DNA of 64,000 nt from an uncultured Bacteroides sp. (GTDB taxonomy: Bacteria; Bacteroidota; Bacteroidia; Bacteroidales; Bacteroidaceae). Position 1 is the first letter of the stretch. Every line of letters begins with the position of its first letter. This document shows, in pieces, positions 50,860 to 59,933 of this stretch. The DNA is taken from positions 100,738 to 164,737 of the forward strand of contig NZ_CAUFUE010000007.1 of assembly GCF_959029255.1 (NCBI RefSeq), written 5' to 3'. Made by a program: the position numbers and the translations under genes. A model generated the notes under the pieces. That model saw only the letters and a list, made by a program, of their open reading frames with translations. It had not been told where the DNA came from and did no database searches.

Positions 50860-51534
50860 TCAGTTGCACACAATCGTCACATCCTGTCCATCCACATTGT
50901 CCCCACCACCCTTTGCCACCACATAAAAACCTCTACGCGGAGTCCATTCTACACAAAACAGTTCATTGACATCGGTATAGCCCAGGCGGGTGAGATTATC
51001 CCTCAGCCATTCCTCCGTCTTGCCCGCATTTTCGAGGGAGCTTTGAAGGATGGAGCCGTTATTCACAAAAAGATAAGACTCCGATTTGGAGTTGCGGGTC
51101 GATACGGTCAACTGCCCATTGGTTTCAAAGCGCACATCATCTACCTCGAACATGGAGAAGATGCCGTTCTCGCGCAGCAACGTGCGGAACTGTTCCATTT
51201 CGAGCCCGTTCCGCTTGAACTCTTTCAGATTGATATGTCCGTCGCTCACAATCATCACGGTATCTCCCTTGATGACCCGCCGCAGCGCCTTGAAGCGTAG
51301 CAGGTAGCGGATAAACATGTTGAAGGCGGTCCACATGGCAAGCGAGAACACCAGTTCCCATACCGAAACTTCCGCACTGTAAATCACACCTCCCACCAAT
51401 GCGCCCAGTACAAAAGCATTTACAGAATCGAGGGGCGTAAGTTGCGCCATCTGGGTCTTACCGGAGATACGGAGGAAAAAGAGCACGCCAAGCATGCCCA
51501 CTATAATTTTGATTGCAATAGTAAGGTAAAGCAT
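50860..51534 (-). CDS. DUF421 (YetF/YcaP-like) membrane protein
   Basis: Inner-membrane protein of 224 aa with two or three N-terminal helices (YLTIAIKIIVGMLGVLFFLR, AFVLGALVGGVIYSA, WELVFSLAMWTAFNMFIRYL) and the DUF421 cytoplasmic domain: KALRRVIKGDTVMIVSDGHI, LEMEQFRTLLRENGIFSMFE, VDDVRFETNGQLTVSTRNSK. The C-terminal extension (LRDNLTRLGYTDVNELFCVE, FYVVAKGGGDNVDG) is common in Bacteroidota members. B. subtilis YetF/YdfS relatives are linked to spore membrane properties; no function is known here. It is divergent from the phosphate-type TonB receptor, with the PhoB-like array in the shared 193-bp gap. Confidence 0.9.
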   Translation of the reverse strand: MLYLTIAIKIIVGMLGVLFFLRISGKTQMAQLTPLDSVNAFVLGALVGGVIYSAEVSVWELVFSLAMWTAFNMFIRYLLRFKALRRVIKGDTVMIVSDGHINLKEFKRNGLEMEQFRTLLRENGIFSMFEVDDVRFETNGQLTVSTRNSKSESYLFVNNGSILQSSLENAGKTEEWLRDNLTRLGYTDVNELFCVEWTPRRGFYVVAKGGGDNVDGQDVTIVCN

Positions 51535-51618
51535 AATCCAATCTGTTTATAGAACTGAGAGATAACAGTCGCCACATCGCTTTTGTTTTACGAATGCAAG
51601 ATGCCGGCATCCCCCATT

Positions 51619-51698
51619 CCGTAACCGGATTGTAATTGAATTGTTACCAGTTCTTCAATCTTCCGTAAACCGCACGTAACGGCACCCCACTACTTTTG
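51619..51698 (+). promoter_or_regulatory. Array of PhoB-box-like 7-mers on an 11-bp register, with promoter
   Basis: 7-mers start at 51619 (CCGTAAC), 51630 (TTGTAAT), 51641 (TTGTTAC), 51663 (CCGTAAA) and 51674 (ACGTAAC); every start is a multiple of 11 bp, with the slot at 51652 (TCTTCAA) degenerate. The last 7-mer ends 10 nt before the -7 box TACTTTTG (51691-51698) and covers the -33 position. Direct 7-mers with 4-bp spacers are the known layout of PhoB boxes, and the downstream genes (TonB receptor, secreted phosphatase) fit phosphate starvation. Confidence 0.75.
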
Positions 51699-51727
51699 CG
51701 GCAGATTATTAACAGACAACAACAAGT

Positions 51728-54496
51728 ATGAAACAAATTGTAAGAGCATTCTTATTCCTGCTTCTTCTTACCACAGCCGGTAATACAGCCATGGCCGACG
51801 AAAAAGCAAATGTCGTAAAACAAGGTACGGTACGCGGCCGTATCATTGATGCTGCAAAACAAACCCTCCCGGGTGCCTCTATCTACATCGAAAAACTACG
51901 CGCAGGTGTGACGAGCGACGTCAACGGTTTTTACACCTTCTCTAACCTTGACCCGGGAACTTATACAGTAAAGGTGAGTTATGTGGGATATTCACCTGTA
52001 GAGCTGAAAATCACCATTCCCGCCGGACGTACTTTAGAAAAAGATGTAGTATTGACCGAGGGAGTCGAACTTAAGGAAGTCGTTGTAGGTGGTGCATTCC
52101 AAGGCCAGAGGCGGGCTATCAACTCACAGAAAAACAACCTCGGTATCACCCATATCGTTTCGGCCGACCAGGTAGGGAAATTCCCCGACTCTAATATCGG
52201 TGACGCACTGAAACGTATTTCCGGTATCAATGTACAATATGACCAGGGAGAAGCCCGCTTCGGACAAGTGCGCGGTACGAGTGCCGACCTCAGTTCGGTT
52301 ACCATCAACGGAAATCGTGTTCCCTCTGCCGAAGGAGACACACGTAATGTGCAGCTCGACCTGATACCAGCCGATATGATACAAACCATTGAGGTCAACA
52401 AGGTAGTGACTCCGGATATGGATGCCGACGCCATCGGCGGCTCTATTAATTTGGTAACCAAGAATTCACCTTACAAACGTACTATCACCGCCACCGCCGG
52501 AACCGGATACAACCGGATAAGCGAGAAGGCTCAGTTAAATCTGGGGTTCACTTACGGAGACCGTTTCTTCAACGACAAACTGGGTGTGATACTTTCGGCA
52601 TCTTACCAAAATTCACCTTCGGGTTCATACAACACGGAGTTCCTATGGGAACAGGATGACAACAGGAAAGTCTTCGTCAATGACTATCAAATCCGCCAAT
52701 ACTACGTCACCCGCGAACGCCAAAGTTATTCGGCTGCCTTGGACTGGGACATCAATGCCAACCATAAACTGACTTTCAAAGGTATCTTCAACAACCGTAA
52801 CGACTGGGAAAACCGTTATCGCACTACTTTGAAAGACCTTGATGCCGACGGAAAAGCAACTGTACGCATACAGACCAAAGCCGGTACGCCGAATAACCGT
52901 AATGCCCGCCTGGAACGCCAACGCACCATGGATTTCTCCCTCGGTGGAGAGCACCTGTTTGGCCCGCTCTCCATGGACTGGCACGCAAGCTATGCCAAAG
53001 CCAGCGAAAAGCGTCCCAACGAACGTTATATCGACTTCCAACTGAAGAAACAGAAATTCAACATTGACCTGAGTGATGAACGCCAACCGTATGCCACTCC
53101 CCTGGACGGTTCTACCATGACTCTGAATGATGAGTTCAGGCTGAAGGAACTGACTGAACAACAGGAAGACATCAAGGAACAAGACCTGAAGTTCTCCGCC
53201 AATTTCAAGTTTCCTTTCAAGAACGGCAACAAATTGAAATTCGGCGCAAAGGTGGTGCGCAAAACAAAGGATAAAGAAGTGGATTTTTATGAATATACTC
53301 CGCTGGACGAAGACGCCTTCATGGAAAACAGCCTGAAGAATACCGTGGACCAGACTAACAAGCACTTCATGCCCAACAAGAAATATCAGGCAGGCATTTA
53401 TGCCAGTAAGGAATATACCGGTTCACTGGATTTGAACAATGCTTCACTTTTCGAGAAGGAACAGGTACCAGAGGAACTTGCCGGTAACTTCGAAGCACGT
53501 GAAACCGTCAGCTCGGGTTATATCCGTTTCGACCAGAAAATGACGGACGATATAGAATTGATGTCGGGACTTCGTATTGAAAACACAAACCTGGCTTATA
53601 CAGGGCGTACTTACGATGCCGACGGAGATGTCACCTCAAAAACCGAACGCCAGCGGAACAGCTACATCAACTTCCTGCCCTCTTTACTGATGAAATGGAA
53701 TTTAAACGATGACTTCAAAGTACGCGGTTCTTTCACACAAACCTTGTCACGCCCTAAATATTCAGCCCTTGTGCCAAGCGTAAATATCAAACGTTCCGAT
53801 AACGAAATCACCATCGGCAACCCCGAATTGAAACCAACCCAGTCTTACAACTTCGATTTGAGTGCCGATTATTACTTCCGCAGCATCGGTCTGGTTAGCG
53901 CCGGTATCTTCTACAAAAAGATTGATGATTTCATTGTAGACCAAATCAGCGCCAACTACGAGTATCAAGGTAATGTATATACACGCTTCACGCAACCCAA
54001 GAATGCAGGTAATGCCAATCTGCTTGGCGTGGAACTGTCCTATCAACGCGACTTCGGTTTCATTGCTCCTGCATTGAAATGCGTAGGTTTCTACGGGACA
54101 TACACTTATACACACTCACGCATAGAGGATTTCAATTTTGAAGGACGCGAGAACGAGAAAGGGCTCAGCCTGCCGGGGTCACCGGAACATACGGCCAACG
54201 CCTCGCTCTATTTTGAGAAAGGTGGGCTGAATATTCGTCTGAGCTACAACTTCGCTTCCGACTTTATCGATGAAATGGGCGAGAGCACGTTCTACGACCG
54301 CTATTACGACAAAGTGAATTATATGGATGCCAATGCAAGCTATACATTCGGAAAGAAAATCAAAACAACTTTCTATGCCGAAACAAACAATCTGTTGAAC
54401 CAGCCTTTGCGTTATTATCAAGGTACTAAAGACCGCACCATGCAAGCTGAGTATTACGGAGTGAAAGTGAATGCAGGGGTAAAAATCAACTTTTAA
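51728..54496 (+). CDS. TonB-dependent receptor, probably Pho-controlled
   Basis: Outer membrane receptor of 922 aa. Signal peptide about 1-23; carboxypeptidase-regulatory-like domain (GRIIDAAKQTLPGASIYIEK, 33-115); TonB box/plug (LKEVVVGGAFQGQRRAINSQ, IVSADQVGKFPDSNIGDALK, VRGTSADLSSVTINGNRVPS, VVTPDMDADAIGGSINLVTK); a 22-strand-like barrel ending AEYYGVKVNAGVKINF. The plug wording GKFPDSNIGDALKRISGINV and DADAIGGSINLVTK belongs to the TonB receptor branch without a SusD partner. No SusD follows; a secreted phosphatase gene does. Import of a phosphorylated compound or phosphate ester is therefore inferred. Confidence 0.93.
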   Translation: MKQIVRAFLFLLLLTTAGNTAMADEKANVVKQGTVRGRIIDAAKQTLPGASIYIEKLRAGVTSDVNGFYTFSNLDPGTYTVKVSYVGYSPVELKITIPAGRTLEKDVVLTEGVELKEVVVGGAFQGQRRAINSQKNNLGITHIVSADQVGKFPDSNIGDALKRISGINVQYDQGEARFGQVRGTSADLSSVTINGNRVPSAEGDTRNVQLDLIPADMIQTIEVNKVVTPDMDADAIGGSINLVTKNSPYKRTITATAGTGYNRISEKAQLNLGFTYGDRFFNDKLGVILSASYQNSPSGSYNTEFLWEQDDNRKVFVNDYQIRQYYVTRERQSYSAALDWDINANHKLTFKGIFNNRNDWENRYRTTLKDLDADGKATVRIQTKAGTPNNRNARLERQRTMDFSLGGEHLFGPLSMDWHASYAKASEKRPNERYIDFQLKKQKFNIDLSDERQPYATPLDGSTMTLNDEFRLKELTEQQEDIKEQDLKFSANFKFPFKNGNKLKFGAKVVRKTKDKEVDFYEYTPLDEDAFMENSLKNTVDQTNKHFMPNKKYQAGIYASKEYTGSLDLNNASLFEKEQVPEELAGNFEARETVSSGYIRFDQKMTDDIELMSGLRIENTNLAYTGRTYDADGDVTSKTERQRNSYINFLPSLLMKWNLNDDFKVRGSFTQTLSRPKYSALVPSVNIKRSDNEITIGNPELKPTQSYNFDLSADYYFRSIGLVSAGIFYKKIDDFIVDQISANYEYQGNVYTRFTQPKNAGNANLLGVELSYQRDFGFIAPALKCVGFYGTYTYTHSRIEDFNFEGRENEKGLSLPGSPEHTANASLYFEKGGLNIRLSYNFASDFIDEMGESTFYDRYYDKVNYMDANASYTFGKKIKTTFYAETNNLLNQPLRYYQGTKDRTMQAEYYGVKVNAGVKINF

Positions 54497-54506
54497 ATGA
54501 TAATTT

Positions 54507-54592
54507 AATGAAGAACTAAGAATGAAGAATTACCTTGCAGCGTGCTTGCATTGCGCAGCCAAATTCTTCATTCTTCATTCTTAATTCTTCAT
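54507..54592. repeat. Inverted repeat of the AATTCTTCATTCTT type
   Basis: AATGAAGAACTAAGAATGAA (from 54507) pairs imperfectly with the AATTCTTCATTCTTCATTCT block (54563-54592). The loop has TGCAGCGTGCTTGCATTGCG, itself partly palindromic. Found between the receptor and phosphatase genes; may modulate expression of the phosphatase. Confidence 0.7.
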
Positions 54593-54637
54593 TTCCCAAA
54601 ATTCCCATTTATAAAATAACAAACAATAAAAACAACA

Positions 54638-55567
54638 ATGAAGAAATTATTCCTTTTAGTATTTGTTGCCTTTCTCAGCAGTCTGGCAACAGCACAAATC
54701 AACGATTACTCCATCTTTGACAAGAAATTCAATTTTTATGTTGCCAACGACCTGGGGCGTAACGGTTATTATGACCAGAAACCGATTGCAGAACTTATGG
54801 GCGTGATGGGAGAAGAAGTAGAACCCGAGTTCGTGCTGGCTACCGGTGACGTACATCACTTTGAAGGCGTACGCAGTGTGAACGACCCGCTTTGGATGAC
54901 AAACTTTGAACTCATCTACAGCCATCCCGAACTGATGATAGACTGGTTTCCCGTATTGGGCAACCATGAATATCGCGGCAACACACAAGCGGTATTGGAC
55001 TATACCCATGTCAGCCGCCGCTGGACAATGCCCGCCCGTTATTACACCAGGACTTTTGAAGATAAAGGAGCCACACTGCGTGTTGTCTGGATAGATACCG
55101 CTCCTATGATTGACAAATACCGGAACGAAAACGCAACTTATCCTGATGCCTGCAAGCAAGACTATGCAAAGCAGCTCGCATGGATAGACTCTGTACTCAC
55201 TGCTGCCCGGGAAGACTGGGTAATCGTTGCCGGACACCACCCCATCTATGCCGAAACGCCCAAAGATGAAAGCGAACGAACGGACATGCAAAACCGTCTT
55301 GACCCGATTTTGCGTAAACATAAAGTAGATATGTACATCTGCGGGCACATCCACAACTTCCAGCACGTTCGTGTAGCGGGTAGTGAGATTGATTATATCA
55401 CCAACTCCTCCGCTTCGCTCAGCCGCAAAGTAACGCCAATCGAAGGGACGGTATTCTGTAGTCCCGAACCGGGTTTCTCCATCGTATCAGCTAATAAAAA
55501 GACGCTGGAACTGCGTATGATTGACAAGAAAGGAAACGTGCTGCACACGGTGACCAGAAACAAGTAA
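54638..55567 (+). CDS. Secreted metallophosphoesterase, purple acid phosphatase-like
   Basis: Exported phosphatase of 309 aa (signal peptide 1-19, ATAQ). Metal-binding pattern of the calcineurin/PAP type: VANDLGRNGYY, LATGDVHHFEGV (GDxxH), PVLGNHEYRG (GNHE), WVIVAGHHPIYAET (GHH), MYICGHIHNFQHVRVAG (GHxH). Tyr of RNGYYDQ and the ordering resemble mammalian TRAP (ACP5) type enzymes. Substrate: phosphomonoesters in the periplasm or at the surface. It follows the TonB receptor by 141 bp, with an inverted repeat between, and is expected to be co-regulated by the PhoB-like array. Its stop is 4 bp from the convergent MscS gene. Confidence 0.92.
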   Translation: MKKLFLLVFVAFLSSLATAQINDYSIFDKKFNFYVANDLGRNGYYDQKPIAELMGVMGEEVEPEFVLATGDVHHFEGVRSVNDPLWMTNFELIYSHPELMIDWFPVLGNHEYRGNTQAVLDYTHVSRRWTMPARYYTRTFEDKGATLRVVWIDTAPMIDKYRNENATYPDACKQDYAKQLAWIDSVLTAAREDWVIVAGHHPIYAETPKDESERTDMQNRLDPILRKHKVDMYICGHIHNFQHVRVAGSEIDYITNSSASLSRKVTPIEGTVFCSPEPGFSIVSANKKTLELRMIDKKGNVLHTVTRNK

Positions 55568-55571
55568 TGAC

Positions 55572-57377
55572 TTATTTCTTTTCCCGTAAATCATCTTTCG
55601 GAATCGTCGTTTCGTTTCCGTCACGCGTTGCCATATAGTGGGGCGACATAATCTCTACACCCGCTTCGTTGAACCTATCCTGGATATTCTGGTGCAGGTC
55701 TGAATAAATCTGCGCCAAGCGGTTGGCATCTTTGATATAGGCATTCACCTGATAAACGGGGTACCAGTCACTGAGAGAGGTTTCCAACACAAAAGGACGA
55801 GGGTCGTCCTGTACGCCGGGGGTATTCAACGCCGCGTCTATCAACAACTGATGTACTTGTCTCCAGGGAGCGTCATAGCCGATGGTTACTTCGGAATGAA
55901 TGATTAAACCGTATTCACGCGCAGAGGCGCTGTAGTTTACGGTATGGGAAGACATGATAAAAGAATTGGGGATAGTCACGACTTCGTTCTTCGGAGTGCG
56001 GATGCGGGTGACGAGCGGAGTCTTTTCAATGACGTTGCCCGTAGTGTCGTTCAGTTGGATGCGGTCGCCCAGCTTGAAAGGACGCATGTAAGTGATGACC
56101 AGACCCGCAATGATATTGCCGATGACCGTACTGGAACCTAGCGAGACAATCAGACCGACAAAGACCGATATACCTTGGAATACGCCCGACTTGGAACCCG
56201 GCAGATAGGGATACACCATCGCAATCATAAATGCGTAAAGCAAGAAGCGGACAATGTGGAAAGTAGGAATCGCCCAGTCAGGATAAAACCCGTGTATCTT
56301 CAGGCGCTCGGACTGAACCTCATTCGCCAGATAGTGAACCAGCCGCACCAGATACTTGACGGCATACCATATCACGAAGATGGTAAACAGATTGGGAATA
56401 TAATCTACTATTCCAAGGAATATATCTTTTATCGGGTCCCAAATGTAAGAGAACAGTTTAAACGCAAGGTTCTTGGTTTGCGGAAAGATTGAGAAAAGCA
56501 ATGGAACCGTGAGTAATAGCTGAAGCAACATAAACGCATACCGCAACAGGTTTGCGAAGAAAACAAGAAGATTGACTTGTTTCTGCGTGTCCAGAAGTTC
56601 GTAGTCCTGGATGGAGATGGGTTTCAGTTTCGTATCCTTCAACTTCTGTATGCGCACTTTCAGCTTTCTGAACAGCCAGTTGGTGAGCCGGAACAAGAGA
56701 TATTGCCCCACAAGCACAAGGATGAAGTAAAGGATGCGTTTGCCCAATTGCCAGAAGCTATGCTCTTCTTTCATGGCTTTGAGCTTGTGCACAATGACTT
56801 TCCGGTTGTTTGCCGCCAACTGGTCGCGGGTACAATTCTCCCACAAGGCATCCTGATCAATGAAAGACACGATTACCTTATCACCATACATCAGGTCGGT
56901 AACGATGTCGGTACTTTCGATATACAATGAATCAGGGCGCACACCGAATCGGCTTCCCAGTTCCGTAATGGCGATAGAATCCATTTCGGCACGTTGCCGA
57001 GGAGTGTGTCCGCCCCGTTTGGCATAAAGATAGAACAAGGTATCGCCTTCTACCACTACGGGCACACCGGGAGTAACCGCCCGTAGCGAATCAATGCGTT
57101 GTTTCTGCAACGCCTGTTTCACAGAGTCGGCCGCAAAGTTTGCCAACTTCAACTGCTCCATCTCCATACGGAGGTTTGCTTCGTTCAACCGCGCCATTTC
57201 CAGCTCTTGCTTGATTGCAGCCAGTTGTTGCGCCGAGTCTGAATCGGCTTTCACTAATGGGGCGGTCGGCAAACTATCGCTTTCTAAAACATGAAGCACT
57301 TTTTCCACCAACTGGGCAGAAACTCCATTTGCCGTAAATAATAGCAACACCAGACATAAAACACGGAATCCTCTCAT
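55572..57377 (-). CDS. MscS family mechanosensitive ion channel with periplasmic coiled coil
   Basis: Large MscS-type channel of 601 aa. Signal peptide 1-21; periplasmic domain with coiled coil (about 45-95, AAIKQELEMARLNEANLRME); several hydrophobic helices (about 205-225, 270-300, 315-345, 365-395); pore and beta domain from 395: GSSTVIGNIIAGLVITYMRP, FKLGDRIQLNDTTGNVIEKT, TRIRTPKNEVVTIPNSFIMS, VNYSASAREYGLIIHSEVTI. The periplasmic extension resembles MscK-like or YbdG/Ynai-type channels more than E. coli MscS. Role in hypo-osmotic shock is inferred from family. Convergent with the phosphatase gene. Confidence 0.93.
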   Translation of the reverse strand: MRGFRVLCLVLLLFTANGVSAQLVEKVLHVLESDSLPTAPLVKADSDSAQQLAAIKQELEMARLNEANLRMEMEQLKLANFAADSVKQALQKQRIDSLRAVTPGVPVVVEGDTLFYLYAKRGGHTPRQRAEMDSIAITELGSRFGVRPDSLYIESTDIVTDLMYGDKVIVSFIDQDALWENCTRDQLAANNRKVIVHKLKAMKEEHSFWQLGKRILYFILVLVGQYLLFRLTNWLFRKLKVRIQKLKDTKLKPISIQDYELLDTQKQVNLLVFFANLLRYAFMLLQLLLTVPLLFSIFPQTKNLAFKLFSYIWDPIKDIFLGIVDYIPNLFTIFVIWYAVKYLVRLVHYLANEVQSERLKIHGFYPDWAIPTFHIVRFLLYAFMIAMVYPYLPGSKSGVFQGISVFVGLIVSLGSSTVIGNIIAGLVITYMRPFKLGDRIQLNDTTGNVIEKTPLVTRIRTPKNEVVTIPNSFIMSSHTVNYSASAREYGLIIHSEVTIGYDAPWRQVHQLLIDAALNTPGVQDDPRPFVLETSLSDWYPVYQVNAYIKDANRLAQIYSDLHQNIQDRFNEAGVEIMSPHYMATRDGNETTIPKDDLREKK

Positions 57378-57449
57378 ATCTTTATTCCTTCATTATTTGT
57401 TTATTTTGCAAAGTCTTTTCTCAATAAGCGCTCAAACATACAGAATGTT

Positions 57450-57482
57450 TTTGATATTTCATAAAAGGTTTCATTATCTTTG
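57450..57482 (+). promoter_or_regulatory. Promoter of Ca/Na antiporter gene
   Basis: TTTG (57450-57453), 21 nt, TATCTTTG (57475-57482). Because this box lies inside the longest open frame, the start was moved to ATG 57502. Confidence 0.82.
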
Positions 57483-57501
57483 CCCTCAAAACAAGAAATC
57501 C

Positions 57502-58464
57502 ATGAATATAATACTGCTTATAGGAGGACTCCTCCTCATATTATTAGGTGCCAACGGACTGACAGACGGGGCAGCATCCGTTGCCAAGCGTTTTCGCATT
57601 CCGGGGATTGTCATCGGTTTGACAATTGTCGCTTTCGGAACTTCGGCACCTGAGCTTACGGTCAGTGTTTCATCCGCCTTGAAGGGAAGCGCGGATATCG
57701 CCATAGGCAATGTGGTGGGAAGTAATATTTTCAATACACTGATGATTGTGGGTTGCACCGCACTCTTTGCACCGATTGTCATTACCAAGAATACGCTTCA
57801 AAAGGAAATCCCACTCTGTATTCTCTCGTCCATCGTGCTGTTGATTTGTGCCAACGACGTGTTTCTGGACGGCAGCAAGGAGAATATACTTGACACCACG
57901 GACGGATTGTTGCTACTTTGTTTCTTTGCTATTTTTATGAGCTACACCTTTGCCATCGCTTCACATGGCCCGGAAAATGCCGGTGGCGATGCGGAGGAAA
58001 TCAAACAGCTCCCGATGTGGAAATCCGCGTTGTTCATCATAGGAGGACTCGGCGCTTTGATTGCCGGAGGTAATTTCTTTGTAGACGGCGCAACGGGCAT
58101 TGCCCGCAGTCTGGGTATCAGCGAGTCGGTTATCGGTCTCACACTCGTGGCAGGCGGAACTTCACTGCCCGAGCTTGCCACCTCCATCGTAGCCGCCTTG
58201 AAGAAAAACCCGGAGATTGCCATCGGAAACGTCATCGGCAGTAATCTTTTCAATATATTCTTCGTATTGGGTTGCAGCGCGTCCATCACGCCATTGCGGC
58301 TGGCAGGTATCTCAAATCTGGACTTGTGGGTACTGGTAGGTTCCGGAATTCTGCTCTGGTTGTTCGGGCTGTTCTTTGCCAAACGGACGATTACACGCAT
58401 CGAAGGAAGTATCATGGTGCTATGCTACATCGCTTACATCGCATATCTGATTTATAGCCTTTAA
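57502..58464 (+). CDS. Calcium/sodium antiporter (CaCA family, YrbG-like)
   Basis: Inner-membrane cation/Ca2+ exchanger of 320 aa. Two homologous halves carry the alpha repeats: GLTIVAFGTSAPELTVSVSS with IAIGNVVGSNIFNTLMIVG in the first half, GLTLVAGGTSLPELATSIVA with IAIGNVIGSNLFNIFFVLG in the second; Glu and Asn residues of these form the ion sites. About ten hydrophobic helices with a short acidic central loop (GPENAGGDAEEIKQLP). Probably calcium homeostasis. Start chosen at MNIILLIGG because the longer frame begins before the promoter. Confidence 0.95.
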   Translation: MNIILLIGGLLLILLGANGLTDGAASVAKRFRIPGIVIGLTIVAFGTSAPELTVSVSSALKGSADIAIGNVVGSNIFNTLMIVGCTALFAPIVITKNTLQKEIPLCILSSIVLLICANDVFLDGSKENILDTTDGLLLLCFFAIFMSYTFAIASHGPENAGGDAEEIKQLPMWKSALFIIGGLGALIAGGNFFVDGATGIARSLGISESVIGLTLVAGGTSLPELATSIVAALKKNPEIAIGNVIGSNLFNIFFVLGCSASITPLRLAGISNLDLWVLVGSGILLWLFGLFFAKRTITRIEGSIMVLCYIAYIAYLIYSL

Positions 58465-58542
58465 AAAGTAAAAGGTTCATAATAAAGGACATTGCACAGG
58501 CAGTTTTTGAAACCTCAACGCGGTATTTTAAAGATTATCACG

Positions 58543-58550
58543 TATCTTTG
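58543..58550 (+). promoter_or_regulatory. -7 box of acetyltransferase-like gene
   Basis: TATCTTTG, 21 nt before ATG 58572. The TTG start at 58548 lies in this box and was rejected. Confidence 0.6.
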
Positions 58551-58571
58551 CCTACTCAATATAAAACAACT

Positions 58572-59735
58572 ATGGCAATTACAATTAAAAAGGTTTCCAC
58601 AAAAAAAGAGTTGAAACAGTTTATCCGCTTCAACTATAAATTATACAAAGACAATCCATATTCAGTACCCGACCTCTACGACGACATGCTCAATACCTTC
58701 AACAAGAAGAAGAACGCCGCCTTTGAATTCTGCGAGGCGGATTACTTCCTTGCCTATAGGGATGATGAAATCGTAGGACGTGTAGCTGCCATCATCAACC
58801 GCAAGGCCAATGAAACCTGGAACAAGAAAGAGGTGCGCTTCGGATGGATTGACTTCATTGACGACCCGGAAGTGTCGGAGGCTCTGATACGCAGTGTAGA
58901 AGAGTGGGGTAAAGAGCGCGGAATGACACATATACAAGGCCCGCTCGGCTTTACCGACTTTGACGCCGAAGGTATGCTTATCGAGGGTTACGACCAACTC
59001 AGCACAATGGCGACCATTTACAACCATCCCTATTATCCCGAACACATGGAACGTATGGGATTTGAGAAGGATGCCGACTGGGTGGAATATAAAATCTATA
59101 TCCCCGATGCCATTCCCGAAAAACATAAACGGATTTCAGACCTCATCCAACGCAAGTACAATCTTAAAATCAAGAAGTATACTTCTTCCAAGAAGATTGC
59201 CCGCGACTACGGACAAGCCATCTTCGAACTGATGAACGAAGCATACAGCCCGCTCTACGGCTATTCCGCTCTGACGCAACGCCAGATTAACCAATATGTA
59301 AAGATGTATCTGCCTATCCTGGACCTGCGCATGGTGACGCTTGTGACGGATGCCGAAGACAAGCTTGTTGCTGTGGGAATCTCCATGCCTTCCCTGTCGG
59401 AAGCTTTACAGAAATCTCATGGCCGTCTGCTGCCTTTCGGATGGTATCATTTATTAAAGGCTCTGTTCATGAAACGACGTGCCAAGATGCTGGACTTATT
59501 ACTGGTTGCCGTGAAGCCGGAATACCAGAACAAGGGTGTTAACGCTTTGTTATTTTCCGATTTAATTCCGGTTTATCAGAAATTAGGTTTTATATTTGCA
59601 GAAAGCAACCCCGAACTGGAGCTGAACGGCAAAGTGCAAGCCCAATGGGAATACTTCAAGACCGAGCAGCATAAACGGAGAAGGGCATTTGTGAAAAAGA
59701 TTGATGATGTGAATCAGAGTTCGAATAATAATTAA
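58572..59735 (+). CDS. GNAT-fold acetyltransferase-like protein
   Basis: 387-aa cytoplasmic protein. Beginning MAITIKKVSTKKELKQFIRF, it shows FNYKLYKDNPYSVPDLYDDM, VGRVAAIINRKANETWNKKE, FGWIDFIDDPEVSEALIRSV, GPLGFTDFDAEGMLIEGYDQ and a second half with LLLVAVKPEYQNKGVNALLF and KLGFIFAESNPELELNGKVQ, the N-acyltransferase (GNAT) acetyl-CoA loop of the type Q/R-xx-G-x-G/A being represented by YQNKGVNA. Such ~390-residue duplicated GNAT proteins are common in Bacteroidota; no substrate is known. Single gene; a 30-bp-arm palindrome lies 23 bp downstream. Confidence 0.82.
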   Translation: MAITIKKVSTKKELKQFIRFNYKLYKDNPYSVPDLYDDMLNTFNKKKNAAFEFCEADYFLAYRDDEIVGRVAAIINRKANETWNKKEVRFGWIDFIDDPEVSEALIRSVEEWGKERGMTHIQGPLGFTDFDAEGMLIEGYDQLSTMATIYNHPYYPEHMERMGFEKDADWVEYKIYIPDAIPEKHKRISDLIQRKYNLKIKKYTSSKKIARDYGQAIFELMNEAYSPLYGYSALTQRQINQYVKMYLPILDLRMVTLVTDAEDKLVAVGISMPSLSEALQKSHGRLLPFGWYHLLKALFMKRRAKMLDLLLVAVKPEYQNKGVNALLFSDLIPVYQKLGFIFAESNPELELNGKVQAQWEYFKTEQHKRRRAFVKKIDDVNQSSNNN

Positions 59736-59758
59736 ATGAGGATAATGACAGTTTTTCT

Positions 59759-59877
59759 TTCACCACAGAGGACACAGAGGTCACAGAGGCTTTATTATAT
59801 TATACCCTGTTAGTATTTGTTATTTGACTTGCTACTTAAATAAAAAACTCTGTGACCTCTGTGTCCTCTGTGGTGAA
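59759..59877. repeat. CACAGAGG palindrome with perfect 30-bp arms
   Basis: Arms 59759-59788 and 59848-59877 (TTCACCACAGAGGACACAGA type) are perfect inverted repeats separated by 59 bp of AT-rich sequence. The same arm sequence, degenerate, is part of the element at 44018-44337. Confidence 0.88.
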
Positions 59878-59933
59878 TTAAATTCCCAACTCCTGATTCG
59901 TATTAATTTAGTAATCCCCAAACATTGAACTGT

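Noticed and set aside
54535..54720. 61-codon plus-strand open frame before the phosphatase
   Set aside because: It runs through the inverted repeat and overlaps the phosphatase signal peptide in another frame.
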